Assembly: GCF_000720325.1 (NCBI RefSeq)
Contig: NZ_JOJM01000017.1
Span: 1-64,000 of the forward strand
Source: Streptomyces sp. NRRL B-1347
Lineage (GTDB): Bacteria > Actinomycetota > Actinomycetes > Streptomycetales > Streptomycetaceae
Length of the DNA stretch: 64,000 nucleotides
Direction: 5' to 3'
This document shows, in pieces, positions 45,606-54,198 of this stretch. Every line of letters begins with the position of its first letter. Positions within the stretch are counted from its first letter, which is position 1. Below the pieces are notes generated by a model. That model saw only the letters and a program-made list of their open reading frames with translations, made no database searches and was not told the DNA's origin. A program made the translations under genes and the position numbers.

Positions 45606-46044
45606 TTTCGACGACCCTGACCAGCGGGGCGAGCTCAGGGTTCTGCGCGGCCTCGTCCAGGGCCTCGCGCAGGGCCGTGTCGTTGGTGGGCCGTGCCTCG
45701 GCGAGGAGCTGGGTGCCGCTCTCGCTGACGTTGGTGTAGATGCCGCGCCGGTCGGTGGGGCACAGGTAGCGCGAGAGCAGACCGCGGTCTTCGAGACGGG
45801 TGACCAGACGCGTGGTGGCGCTCTGGCTGAGGACCACGGCATCGGCGACCTGCTTCATCTGCAGATGGCCGCCTTCGCCGTCGTGCTGGCGGCTGAGCAC
45901 GTCGAGCAGGCTGTACTCCCGCACGCTCAGGCCGTGCTTGGCCTGGAGCGCCCGCTCCACATGGGACTCGATCTTCCCGTGGAGCAAGGAGAGCGCGCAC
46001 CAGCCCTGGGCCAGCGCGGTGAGTGCGGGGTCGGTCGCTGTCAT
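45586..46044 (-). CDS. MarR-family transcriptional regulator
   Basis: This 152-residue protein has the MarR winged helix: MKQVADAVVLSQSATTRLVT is the recognition helix and RLEDRGLLSRYLCPTDRRG the wing. GGAGGAAC lies before ATG 46044. It is divergent from an MFS exporter, the standard arrangement for a repressor of its neighbour. Its last codons are part of the tandem repeat at 45431-45605. Confidence 0.9.
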   Translation of the reverse strand: MTATDPALTALAQGWCALSLLHGKIESHVERALQAKHGLSVREYSLLDVLSRQHDGEGGHLQMKQVADAVVLSQSATTRLVTRLEDRGLLSRYLCPTDRRGIYTNVSESGTQLLAEARPTNDTALREALDEAAQNPELAPLVRVVETARVPV

Positions 46045-46101
46045 GGCTGTTCCTCCGTCTGCCTGCGTCCCGGAGCGGCTGCGTCCAGGATAGTCCACTG
46101 C

Positions 46102-46139
46102 TGCAATATCCAGCGCTTGCAATTATCCCGCGCCTGCAA
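46102..46139. promoter_or_regulatory. Probable MarR operator region
   Basis: TGCAA occurs at 46102, 46118 and 46135, spaced 16-17 bp, each followed by A/T-rich TAT or TTAT bases; TTGCAATTAT is the best copy. A flanking GATAGTCCAC (46090-46099) is partly mirrored by ACTATTGTGG near 46139. It is the only A/T-rich stretch in the divergent spacer. Confidence 0.5.
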
Positions 46140-46190
46140 CTATTGTGGACGCACGTTAAGCGCTCCCGCAATCGTTTGGAAGGTAGCTCC

Positions 46191-47402
46191 ATGCCTCTCG
46201 CGCTTCTGGCCCTGGCCATCGGGGCCTTCGGAATCGGGACCACCGAATTCGTGATCATGGGACTGCTTCCCGAGGTCGCGGGTGACTTCGACGTCTCCAT
46301 CCCCACCGCAGGCTTCCTCGTGACCGGCTACGCCCTGGGCGTCGTGCTCGGTGCCCCGCTGATGACCGCCCTCGGCACCCGCATCTCACGCAAGAGGATG
46401 CTGATGCTGCTGATGGGCCTGTTCATCGCGGGCAATCTGCTCTCGGCCGTCGCACCGTCCTTCGGCGTGATGGTCGCCGGACGGGTCGTCGCCTCCCTCG
46501 CCCACGGCGCCTTCTTCGGCATCGGCTCGGTCGTCGCAGCCGAGCTGGTGGCCCCCGAGAAGAAGGCCGGGGCCATCGCCACCATGTTCTCGGGCCTGAC
46601 CGTGGCCAACGTGGTCGGCGTCCCGCTGGGTACGTTCGTCGGCCAGGCCATCGGCTGGCGGATCACCTTCGTCATCGTCGCCGCCCTGGGTGTGGTCGGC
46701 CTCGTCGGTGTCGCCAAGCTCGTGCCGGACCTGCCCAAGCCCGAAGGCGTGAGCCTGCGCCACGAGATCAGCGCGTTCCGCAACGTGCAGGTGCTGCTCG
46801 CGATGGCGATGACGGTGCTCGGCTTCGGCGGCGTGTTCGCGGCCATCACCTACATCACGCCGATGATGACGGAGGTCGCCGGCTACTCGGAGTCCTCCGT
46901 GACCTGGCTGCTCGTCCTGTTCGGCCTCGGCATGGTCGGTGGCAACCTCATCGGCGGCCGGTTCGCTGACCGCGCGCTGATGCCCATGCTGTACGTCTCG
47001 CTCGGTGCTCTGGCCCTGGTCCTGGCCGTCTTCACGCTCACCGCGCACAACAAGATCGCCTCGGCGGTGACCATCGTCCTGATCGGCGCGCTGGGCTTCG
47101 CCACCGTGCCGCCGCTGCAGAAGCGGGTCCTCGACCAGGCATCCGGAGCCCCCACGCTCGCCTCCGCGGTCAACATCGGCGCCTTCAACCTGGGCAACGC
47201 CCTGGCGGCCTGGCTCGGCGGGATCGTCATCTCCATGGGCCTCGGCTACACCGCTCCGAACTGGGTCGGCGCCGTGCTCGCCGCGTCCGCCCTCGTCCTC
47301 GCCATCCTGTCGGCGGCTCTGGAGCGCCGGTCCCCCGCGCCCACCAAGGTCGTCACGGGTGCCACCCCCGTGCCCGAGCGGGCGGCGGTCGCCCACCACT
47401 GA
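46191..47402 (+). CDS. MFS transporter, AraJ/DHA1-type
   Basis: This 403-residue protein has twelve membrane helices and the DHA1 motif LGTRISRKRMLMLLMGLF between helices 2 and 3. The start MPLALLALAIGAFGIGTTEF and VIMGLLPEVAGDF are typical of AraJ/YdhP arabinose or drug exporters. GGAAGG precedes ATG 46191. It is divergent from marR and followed by the HbpS-like gene, suggesting one MarR-controlled unit. Confidence 0.9.
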   Translation: MPLALLALAIGAFGIGTTEFVIMGLLPEVAGDFDVSIPTAGFLVTGYALGVVLGAPLMTALGTRISRKRMLMLLMGLFIAGNLLSAVAPSFGVMVAGRVVASLAHGAFFGIGSVVAAELVAPEKKAGAIATMFSGLTVANVVGVPLGTFVGQAIGWRITFVIVAALGVVGLVGVAKLVPDLPKPEGVSLRHEISAFRNVQVLLAMAMTVLGFGGVFAAITYITPMMTEVAGYSESSVTWLLVLFGLGMVGGNLIGGRFADRALMPMLYVSLGALALVLAVFTLTAHNKIASAVTIVLIGALGFATVPPLQKRVLDQASGAPTLASAVNIGAFNLGNALAAWLGGIVISMGLGYTAPNWVGAVLAASALVLAILSAALERRSPAPTKVVTGATPVPERAAVAHH

Positions 47403-47488
47403 CCCCCAAGCCTCCCTCATCCCGGCTTCCACTGGCCCGGGGCGAGGGTCCTCACTGAAACACCGTTCCACCAAGGAGAGACTCCCTC

Positions 47489-47920
47489 GTGAGCACCACC
47501 CCCGCCCCCACCGCCGTCGCCCCGCTGACCATCTCCGACGCCGAGGCCCTCGTGAGCGCCGCGCACCGAGCCGCCGACGCCGCCGGAGTCACGGTCAGCG
47601 TCACCGTCCTCGACGCCGGTGGCCACCTCCTCGCCTTCCGGCGCGACGACCGGGCGGTGCTGATCTCCGGTGAGACCAGCACCCGCAAGGCGTACACCGC
47701 GCTCCAGCTGAACGCTCCGACCGCGGATCTCGTCGACGCGGTCCAGCCCGGCGGCCCCTTCCACACGCTGCCCACGGCCCTCGACCGGCCGCTGCTGTTC
47801 ATCGCGGGCGGCGTACCCGTCCACCGTGACGGCCGCCTCATCGGCGCCATCGGTGTCGGCGGTGGCGCCCCGGAGCAGGACCACGGATTCGCGACGACGG
47901 CCGTGGAGTCCCTCGCCTAG
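47489..47920 (+). CDS. GlcG/HbpS-family (DUF336) protein
   Basis: This 143-residue protein fits the GlcG/HbpS family: ISDAEALVSAAHRAADAAGV, VTVLDAGGHLLAFRRDD, TSTRKAYTALQLNAPT and GAIGVGGGAPEQDHGFATTA. HbpS of Streptomyces binds haem and acts outside the cell with a sensor kinase, but this protein has no signal peptide and no adjacent two-component system, so a cytoplasmic role is more likely. GTG 47489 has AAGGAGAG upstream. It probably shares a transcript with the MFS gene. Confidence 0.85.
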   Translation: MSTTPAPTAVAPLTISDAEALVSAAHRAADAAGVTVSVTVLDAGGHLLAFRRDDRAVLISGETSTRKAYTALQLNAPTADLVDAVQPGGPFHTLPTALDRPLLFIAGGVPVHRDGRLIGAIGVGGGAPEQDHGFATTAVESLA

Positions 47921-47964
47921 CCCTCCGCCCCACCCCTCACAGGCCCTCTTAGGGCCCATGGGAA

Positions 47965-48009
47965 AGCCCGCCCTCACCGCCGGAAGAGTCACGGCAGTGG
48001 GGGCGGGCT
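47965..48009. terminator. Convergent terminator
   Basis: AGCCCGCCC (47965-47973) pairs with GGGCGGGCT (48001-48009), with inner CACCGCCG/CGGCAGTG pairing. It lies between the rightward HbpS-like gene and the leftward acetyltransferase. Confidence 0.75.
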
Positions 48010-48036
48010 GTTGCGTGGAGGTGGCTCTGCGCGTGC

Positions 48037-48915
48037 TCAGCCCGCCGCCACCGTCAGCGGGGCGAACCGACGCGTCCAGTCACCGGCCAGCTCCGGAATC
48101 CCGTACGTCATCACGGAGTTGAAGGCGACGGACTCCAGACCGTGTGCCTTCACCCACGCGAGCAGTTCCTCGTGGCGGACGTCGATGTCCGTGCGCAGCG
48201 GGCGGTCGGTACGGGCGGCGAGCGAAGCGATGAGTGCCTTGGCCGTGTCCGTGTCCCGGGCGATCAGCGGGCCGACGACGTGGGTTTCCATGTTCGGCCA
48301 GGCCCCCGCATAGCCGACGATCTCGCCGTTGGCCTCCGCGACCCGCAGCTGATCGGTGAAGGCCGGGAGGCGGGTGATGATGTGGGTGCGGTCGAGCCCG
48401 AAGACCTCGGTGTCGAGCCGGATCAGGGTGGACAGGTCCTCCGCGGTCGCCGCGCGGGTGGTGATGCCCGGTGCCCCTTCCTCCGGGCCTTCGGTGACGA
48501 GGCGGCCGCGGACCATCTCGGCTCGGCCGACCGTCTTGAAGCCGAGCTGTTCATAGAGAGGGCGGCCGTTGGGCGTCGCGTGCAGGGTCAGCGGGGTGGT
48601 GCCCGCGGCCGCGACGACGTGGCGCATCAGATGGCGGCCGATGCCCTTGCGGGCGTGCCGCTCGGCGACCAGCACCATGCCGATCGCTGAGAGTCCGGGG
48701 TTCTCGTACGGTCCGTACTGCGTCACGACGCACGCGGCGACGAGGCCGGGGCGGTCCGGGTCGTCGATGCCGTAGCCCGTTCCCGCCGAGAGGAGCAGCC
48801 CCCATTTGTGTTCCTCGCGAGGCCAGCCGCGGTCCTCGGACAGATCGGCGCAGGCGGTGAGGTCGCGGGGTGTGAGCCTGCGGATGGGCAGTGCGGAGAG
48901 GGAAGGTGTCGACAC
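48037..48915 (-). CDS. GNAT acetyltransferase with tandem GNAT domains
   Basis: This protein of about 292 residues has one GNAT domain with AIGMVLVAERHARKGIGRHL and then HATPNGRPLYEQLGFKTVGR, and a second degenerate domain (ITTRAATAEDLSTLIRLD to the C-terminus), an arrangement common in actinomycete aminoglycoside- or amine-type acetyltransferases. I prefer GTG 48915 because it starts five bases after the stop of the upstream gene (48920), suggesting coupling; an ATG at 49002 would overlap that gene. The substrate is unknown. Confidence 0.82.
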   Translation of the reverse strand: MSTPSLSALPIRRLTPRDLTACADLSEDRGWPREEHKWGLLLSAGTGYGIDDPDRPGLVAACVVTQYGPYENPGLSAIGMVLVAERHARKGIGRHLMRHVVAAAGTTPLTLHATPNGRPLYEQLGFKTVGRAEMVRGRLVTEGPEEGAPGITTRAATAEDLSTLIRLDTEVFGLDRTHIITRLPAFTDQLRVAEANGEIVGYAGAWPNMETHVVGPLIARDTDTAKALIASLAARTDRPLRTDIDVRHEELLAWVKAHGLESVAFNSVMTYGIPELAGDWTRRFAPLTVAAG

Positions 48916-48919
48916 GCGG

Positions 48920-49510
48920 TCAGGCTGTCTGACGCATGACCTCGGCGTCCACCTCTTTGTGGGGAGAAGCACTCTGCTTTTCCCCAAGTTGCCTCTGGCC
49001 ACGCTGATGAGCGGTACGCAGACGACGGCCGCGCCGGGTCAGGCCCCAGGGCTTGAGCACGGAGATGACCGTCATGAAGAGGTAGGCGCTGAGGGAGACG
49101 ATCGGCCCCATGACGAGGTCGGTCGAACTGGCCAGTGGGTCGCCCGCGGACACGGTCGCGGCCGCTTCGTTGATCCCTGGCCGCAGCGCGAACGTCGACG
49201 CGGCCGTCGTCGCCAGCGTCAGCCAGAACTTCGTGTACACCCAGCGATGACGGGCGAGGCCCCAGGACGTGCCGAGCGAGAGCAGCAGACCGCTCAGCAG
49301 GGTGAGCAGCGCCAGGGGGAGTACGAGCCAGTCGGTGAAGACCTTCATCGCGCGGACGGAGGCCTCAATGGGCGGGTGGGAATCGGTGGTGATCGCAGCC
49401 GTGGCGAGCGCGAGCAGCCCGAGGGTGAGCCCGAGCCAGCCGGCCGAGGCGGCGACATGGACAACGAGGGTGGCCCGACGTGCGGGACGACGTAGTTTCA
49501 CGTGAAACAC
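48920..49510 (-). CDS. Integral membrane protein, DUF2269-like
   Basis: This protein of about 196 residues has four hydrophobic helices (LVVHVAASAGWLGLTLGLLA, WLVLPLALLTLLSGLLLSLG, KFWLTLATTAASTFAL, IVSLSAYLFMTVISVL) and a polar C-terminus. No start has a convincing ribosome-binding site; the GTG codons at 49510 and 49501 both lie inside or at the edge of parS site 11, so the protein probably begins with V-F-H-V-K or V-K. ATG 49579 would overlap the divergent HAD gene. Function unknown. Confidence 0.7.
   Translation of the reverse strand: MFHVKLRRPARRATLVVHVAASAGWLGLTLGLLALATAAITTDSHPPIEASVRAMKVFTDWLVLPLALLTLLSGLLLSLGTSWGLARHRWVYTKFWLTLATTAASTFALRPGINEAAATVSAGDPLASSTDLVMGPIVSLSAYLFMTVISVLKPWGLTRRGRRLRTAHQRGQRQLGEKQSASPHKEVDAEVMRQTA
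49494..49509. promoter_or_regulatory. parS: parS site 11, at the start of a membrane protein gene
   Basis: AGTTTCACGTGAAACA with a perfect 14-base core at 49495-49508. It overlaps the likely start codon of the leftward gene and is about 70 bp before the HAD gene. Confidence 0.94.
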
Positions 49511-49577
49511 CGTGCCGGGAACGGCGGACTTCGGCGTCTGACAGCGGGAGTAACCGCGGATACTAGTCTCGGCGTAC

Positions 49578-50249
49578 ATGGCACGCCTACACCTCTTTGA
49601 CCTGGACGGAACGCTGCTGTACGGCACTGCGGCGCCTGTGGAGATATCCCGTCAACTGGGCCTTGAGCAAGAAATAGGCGCACTTGAACGGGATTTCGTA
49701 TCGGGGCGTATCGATTCGACCCAGTACGGAGTGCGGGTCCACGCGCTGTGGGCGGATCTCACCGATGCCCAGGTGGGGATGGCCTTCGACGGGGCGCCCT
49801 GGCTGTCCGGCATCCAGGACACCTGGGCCGAGATCCGGGCGAACGGCGACTACTGCGCCGTGGTCTCGCTCTCGCCCTCGTTCTTCGTCGAGCGGCTTCT
49901 CGGCTGGGGCGCCCATGCCGCGTACGGATCCCGGTTCCCCTCGGTGCCGTTCGTCGAGCCCATGGATCCCACGGGCATCCTCAACGCGGCGGCCAAGGTG
50001 AAGATCGCGAACCGGCTCTGTGAAGAGTTCGGCGTGGACCAGGCCGACTGCGTTGCCTATGGAGACTCGCTGTCCGACCTGGACCTGTTCGCCGCAGTGC
50101 CGGTTTCGGTCGCCGTCAACGCGGATTCGCGGCTGGTCGGCCTGGCCACGCACTCCTATGTCGGGCGGGATTTGCGACAGGCGTACGAATTGGTGCGCAC
50201 GTCGGTAATGGAGGCAATCGGAGAGTGCGGATCCCGGAATTCCGAATGA
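49578..50249 (+). CDS. HAD-superfamily phosphatase, SerB/PSP-like
   Basis: This 223-residue protein begins MARLHLFDLDGTLLYGTAAP, with the nucleophile DxD (DLDGT) near residue 8, VVSLSPSFF as motif II (serine) and ADCVAYGDSLSDLDLF as motif IV. It belongs to the IB-type HAD phosphoserine-phosphatase-like group. The natural substrate is unknown. Confidence 0.88.
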   Translation: MARLHLFDLDGTLLYGTAAPVEISRQLGLEQEIGALERDFVSGRIDSTQYGVRVHALWADLTDAQVGMAFDGAPWLSGIQDTWAEIRANGDYCAVVSLSPSFFVERLLGWGAHAAYGSRFPSVPFVEPMDPTGILNAAAKVKIANRLCEEFGVDQADCVAYGDSLSDLDLFAAVPVSVAVNADSRLVGLATHSYVGRDLRQAYELVRTSVMEAIGECGSRNSE

Positions 50250-50641
50250 AGGAAGGGCACTTGTGTGTTCGACGGCTGCCGGTATGGTCGAGTCCGGTTC
50301 AAGCCGCGTGGGTTCCGTTGCGCACCGGGTGCGCGGGAGACGCACCCCTGGAGGTGCGCACGGATCAGCAAAGTTTAACGGGGTAAAGAGATCGAGGACC
50401 CGTTCTTCCGGCTAAGAGCCCCGTACGACGAGCGCGGATGCGATGCTGCCGGGGAGGTGACTGCGGCCAATGTCACATTCTTTCCCTACTTGTCCGTAAG
50501 GCGTAGGGCGTCAGGGTTCAATGTGATCAACATGGGCTGCCGAGGCAGGGCGGGGAAGCAGGCACCTTCCGGGGGAAGCAGGCACCTTCCAGCGGGGAAG
50601 TGCGCGGACCGACTGAGAGATGTTCGAGGCGAGGCACAGCT
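50250..50641 (+). other. Non-coding spacer before the flavohaemoglobin gene, with hairpins and a 20-bp duplication
   Basis: No gene is seen. GCGCACCGGGTGCGC and GCACCCCTGGAGGTGC (about 50319-50356) form two hairpins. A 19-base element starting GGGGAAGCAGG is repeated at 50552 and 50572, with a third partial copy at about 50593, right before the gene. TTTAACGGGG near 50375 is one of few A/T-rich points. A structured leader is possible; I recognise no known riboswitch. Confidence 0.45.
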
Positions 50642-52468
50642 ATGGACGCTCCGACCACCACGTCGGCGGGCAACGGCACTTCCGGGCAGGGCAGCGGCTG
50701 GTTCACGCCACGGAAGCCGCCGGAGCGGCCGGAGGGGGCGGCTGCCTCCGAGGGAGGCGCGGACGGCCCGGAGCGTGCCGAAGCGGGCCAGGACGGCCTT
50801 GAGGGCGGTCGCCAGGCGCCCGAGGGGCGGCGGGTAACGACCATAAGGCCCCTCGGTAGACCGGTCGCCGGGGCTGCCGAAGCCGAGGCGGGGCGAATAC
50901 CGCCTGCCGGGTCCGCCGTACCGGAGCCGACTCCGACTCCGGCGCCGCTGCCGCTTCTGGAAGCCGCCCACGAACTCTTGCCTGGCGCGTCCCTCCGTAC
51001 GGTTGCCGAGACTCCTTGGCAGACGACGGCTGCGGGCGTGCCAACGGGCCCTGAGAGCACCGGGGTTGCTGCCATCGACGGCGGCACGGCGGAGCTCCCT
51101 GTTTCCGAGGGCGCGGCCAGGGCTCCGATCCCCGAGGCGACGGTGGAGCCTCCGGCCCCCGAAGACACGGCCGGCTCTGCGAGGCCCGAGACCATGGCCG
51201 GGCCTCCCATGCCCCCAGACGGGGATGGGGACGCGGCCCGGAAGGCGGAGGCGGACGAGGAAACAGAGGCGCTCACGCCTCCGGCCGCAGCGGACGCGGC
51301 CCCGGACATCAGTGCTCCGGCCCGGCCCGATTCTCCGAAGGCCTCCCCCGAGCCCGCCCCGTCGCCCGACGCCGTCCTCGTGCGGCGCACCATGGCGGAG
51401 ATCGCCCCCATCGCCGACAAGGTCACCTCGTACTTCTACGCACTGCTCTTCACCCGCCACCCCGACCTGCGCGCTCTGTTCCCCGCGGCGATGGACACCC
51501 AGCGCGACCGCCTGCTGACGGCCCTGTTGACCGCCGCGGAGCACATCGACCAGGCCGACGTCCTCGTCGACTATCTGCGCAACCTCGGCCGCGGGCACCG
51601 CAAGTACGGCACGCAGGCCGAGCACTACCCGGCCGTCGGGGAGTGCCTGATCGGGTCGCTGAGCCGGTACGCGAGCGCGGTCTGGGACGACGACACCGAG
51701 GCCGCGTGGGTCCGTACGTACACGACGATCTCCCAGGTGATGATCGACGCGGCGGCCGAGGACGAACTGCGCGCGCCGGCGTGGTGGTACGCCGAGGTGG
51801 TCTCGCACGACCTGCGGACGTCCGACATCGCCGTCATCACCGTCCGCCCCGACCAGCCCTACCCCTTCGTCGCCGGGCAGTACACGAGCCTGGAGACACC
51901 GTGGTGGCCGCGCATCTGGCGGCACTACTCCTTCGCGTCGGCTCCCCGCTCCGACGGGCTGCTCTCCTTCCACGTCAAGGCGGTCCCGGCGGGCTGGGTC
52001 TCCAATGCCCTGGTGCACCACGCGCGCCCCGGTGACGTGCTCCGGCTCGGGCCGCCGTCCGGCTCCATGACCGTCGACCACAGCACGGACAGCGGACTGC
52101 TCTGTCTCGGCGGCGGAACCGGCATCGCGCCCATCAAGGCGCTCGTGGAGGACGTAGCCGAGCACGGCAGGAGGCGTCCCGTCGAGGTCTTCTACGGCGC
52201 CCGCACCAACCACGACCTGTACGACATCGACACCATGCTGCGGCTCCAGCGGACCCACCCGTGGCTGGCCGTCCGCCCCGTCGTCGACACGCGCGCGCAA
52301 CTGCCGGACGCCGTGCGCGAGTACGGGCCGTGGAACGAGTACGACGCGTATCTGTCAGGCCCGCCCGGAATGATCCGCAGCGGCGTCGACGCGCTGCGGG
52401 AAGTGGGCATACCGGCCGGCCGCATCCGGCACGACTCGGTGGAGGAACTGGTCTCCGCGGGCGGCTGA
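50642..52468 (+). CDS. Flavohaemoglobin-like protein with long disordered N-terminus
   Basis: This 608-residue protein has a disordered Pro/Glu/Ala-rich region (residues 1-240), a globin domain (about 240-370), and FAD- and NAD-binding ferredoxin-reductase domains (about 375-600). In the globin, DYLRNLGRGHRKYGTQAEHY carries the likely proximal histidine. HYSFASAP binds FAD and LCLGGGTGIAPIKALVED binds NAD(P)H. Flavohaemoglobins convert NO to nitrate with O2; the family fits NO or redox defence. The N-terminal extension is about 240 residues longer than usual. ATG 50642 has GAGGCGAGG upstream. Confidence 0.88.
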   Translation: MDAPTTTSAGNGTSGQGSGWFTPRKPPERPEGAAASEGGADGPERAEAGQDGLEGGRQAPEGRRVTTIRPLGRPVAGAAEAEAGRIPPAGSAVPEPTPTPAPLPLLEAAHELLPGASLRTVAETPWQTTAAGVPTGPESTGVAAIDGGTAELPVSEGAARAPIPEATVEPPAPEDTAGSARPETMAGPPMPPDGDGDAARKAEADEETEALTPPAAADAAPDISAPARPDSPKASPEPAPSPDAVLVRRTMAEIAPIADKVTSYFYALLFTRHPDLRALFPAAMDTQRDRLLTALLTAAEHIDQADVLVDYLRNLGRGHRKYGTQAEHYPAVGECLIGSLSRYASAVWDDDTEAAWVRTYTTISQVMIDAAAEDELRAPAWWYAEVVSHDLRTSDIAVITVRPDQPYPFVAGQYTSLETPWWPRIWRHYSFASAPRSDGLLSFHVKAVPAGWVSNALVHHARPGDVLRLGPPSGSMTVDHSTDSGLLCLGGGTGIAPIKALVEDVAEHGRRRPVEVFYGARTNHDLYDIDTMLRLQRTHPWLAVRPVVDTRAQLPDAVREYGPWNEYDAYLSGPPGMIRSGVDALREVGIPAGRIRHDSVEELVSAGG

Positions 52469-52500
52469 CCGCAGCGGAACGAAAGCCCGCGTCGAGTGCT

Positions 52501-52983
52501 TCAGCCCAGGTCAGGCGCGTGCATCGCGCGTACGCCCTCGATGTTGCCGTCCAGATAGTGCCGTAGCGACAGCGGCACGAGATGGACCGAGGCGATCCCG
52601 ACACGGGTGAACGGCACCCGGACGATCTCGTACTCGCCGCTCGGCTCTTCGACCTCGGGGCCGTGCCGCTGGCCCGGGTCCATGGATTCCAGATGGCAGA
52701 CGAAGAAGTGCTGCACCTTTACGCCGGTGGCGCCGCCGTCCTCACCGATGTGCTCGACCGTGTCCACGAAGCACGGCACCACGTCCGTGATCTTGGCGCC
52801 GAGTTCCTCGTGCACCTCGCGGTGGAGCGCGTCCACCACCGTCGCGTCCTCAGCCTCCACCCCGCCGCCGGGGGTGACCCAGTACGGATCCACGCCGGGC
52901 TTGGTCCGCTTGATGAGGATCAGATGGTCCCCGTCGAGGAGGACGGCACGTGCGGTGCGCTTGACCACTGGTCGGACGGTCAT
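52501..52983 (-). CDS. NUDIX hydrolase
   Basis: This protein of about 160 residues contains a complete Nudix box: GGGVEAEDATVVDALHREV followed by HEELGA, matching G-x5-E-x7-R-E-U-x-E-E-x-G-U. The N-terminus (MTVRPVVKRTARAVLLDGDH) forms the first strands of the fold. It hydrolyses some nucleoside-diphosphate-linked substrate; specificity is unknown. It is convergent with the flavohaemoglobin gene. The start ATG 52983 lacks a clear ribosome-binding site. Confidence 0.88.
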   Translation of the reverse strand: MTVRPVVKRTARAVLLDGDHLILIKRTKPGVDPYWVTPGGGVEAEDATVVDALHREVHEELGAKITDVVPCFVDTVEHIGEDGGATGVKVQHFFVCHLESMDPGQRHGPEVEEPSGEYEIVRVPFTRVGIASVHLVPLSLRHYLDGNIEGVRAMHAPDLG

Positions 52984-53003
52984 GGGAGAAATGTGGCCCG
53001 GAC

Positions 53004-53019
53004 TGTTCCACGTGAAACA
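53004..53019. promoter_or_regulatory. parS: Variant parS site 12
   Basis: TGTTCCACGTGAAACA differs from the palindrome at one position (C for T at 53008). It lies between the NUDIX and LysR genes. Confidence 0.8.
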
Positions 53020-53042
53020 TCGCGAACCAGTCGGGGCTCGCC

Positions 53043-53948
53043 CTATGTCCAGTCGACCGCAGCACGCAGCAGCCACTCGTGCGCCCGCGCGATGTGCGGC
53101 ATGGCGAGTGTGCCGGTGCGTACGACGAGGAAGTACGTGCGCAGCGGCGGCACCGCGGGGTCGAGCAGTGCCACGATCTCGCACCGCTCCAGGGCGGGCG
53201 CGCACAGATAGCGGGGCAGGACGGCGAGCCCGGCGCCCTGGATGACACATGCGAGGACGGCTCGCAGATCCGGCACGATGACGGCGCCCGAGGCGGCCGG
53301 GCGGGAGTCGAAGACGGCGGCCCAGTAGCGGGCGATGAGCGGCAGGGACTCGTGGACCTCGACGACCGGCAGGTTCTCCACCGTCAGAGCGCCTTTGCGG
53401 CGCAGCTTGCCGGGGCCGATCCGGGCGGCCCAGCGCGGTGCCGCGACCAGGACGTGCTCCTCGTCGCAGAGCGGTGTCGCGGTGAGCAGAGCGCCCCGGG
53501 GGCGGGCGGTGGTGATGGCCAGGTCGTGGTGCCCGGCGGCGAGGCCCTCCAGGACCTCCTCGGCGTTGCCGAACGACGCCCGCAGGGCGAAGCTCTGCCC
53601 GTCGGCCCCGGTCAGCGCGGTAAGGGTCGGAAGGGCCCGCTCCGCCGTGAACTCGGGCGGCCCTGCGAGGTGCAGGGTGCGAATGGACGAGTCCTCGTCG
53701 AGCCCGGCCTCGGCGATCTCCACCAGCGCGTCGAGGTGCGGGGCGGCCTTGTGGGCGAGTTCGTCGCCGATGGTCGTCGGTGTGACGCCACGGGCCTGGC
53801 GCAGGAAGAGCGGGCGGCCCAGCTGGCGCTCCAGCGTGCGGATCTGGGAGGTCACCGCGGGCTGGGAGAGACCGAGGAGGGCGGCGGCACGCGTGAAGGA
53901 GCCGGCCCGGTGCACCGTGACAAATGTGCGCAGCAGGGCCAGATCCAT
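53043..53948 (-). CDS. LysR-family transcriptional regulator
   Basis: This 301-residue protein begins MDLALLRTFVTVHRAGSFTR and continues AAALLGLSQPAVTSQIRTLE, the LysR helix-turn-helix, followed by a co-inducer-binding domain of normal length. GAGGG lies upstream of ATG 53948. It reads the same way as the upstream PLP gene but is separated from it by a terminator; its target is unknown. A/T-rich ACTATAAATTTGTCGATAGG (53990-54009) is the likely promoter or operator. Confidence 0.9.
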   Translation of the reverse strand: MDLALLRTFVTVHRAGSFTRAAALLGLSQPAVTSQIRTLERQLGRPLFLRQARGVTPTTIGDELAHKAAPHLDALVEIAEAGLDEDSSIRTLHLAGPPEFTAERALPTLTALTGADGQSFALRASFGNAEEVLEGLAAGHHDLAITTARPRGALLTATPLCDEEHVLVAAPRWAARIGPGKLRRKGALTVENLPVVEVHESLPLIARYWAAVFDSRPAASGAVIVPDLRAVLACVIQGAGLAVLPRYLCAPALERCEIVALLDPAVPPLRTYFLVVRTGTLAMPHIARAHEWLLRAAVDWT

Positions 53949-54088
53949 GTTGTCACCCTCTTCTCCCTGTCGGCCCCCGGCGCAGCACAACTATAAATTT
54001 GTCGATAGGTTGCTGTCGCTACTGTGATTGGACACTGACACAGAGTCAACTAGCCTTGTTCGCGCGGTTCTTCGCGCGCAGAACCGAG

Positions 54089-54121
54089 GGCGGTCCGAGC
54101 CACGAGGGGGGAGGCTCGGAC
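54089..54121 (-). terminator. Terminator after the PLP enzyme gene
   Basis: CGGTCCGAGCC (54089-54099) and GGCTCGGACCG (54111-54121) form an 11-bp perfect stem, 78 bases past the end of the leftward PLP gene. Confidence 0.75.
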
Positions 54122-54198
54122 CGTCCGTTGTACGTAGCCCCATACCTCCGCCACAGCGGCCGAGTGCGGGAAGTGCCCTGGTCGGACGATGGAGGGCG

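Noticed and set aside
50295..50330. tRNA-like T-loop GGTTCAAGCC
   Set aside because: No acceptor, D or anticodon stems can be built around it.
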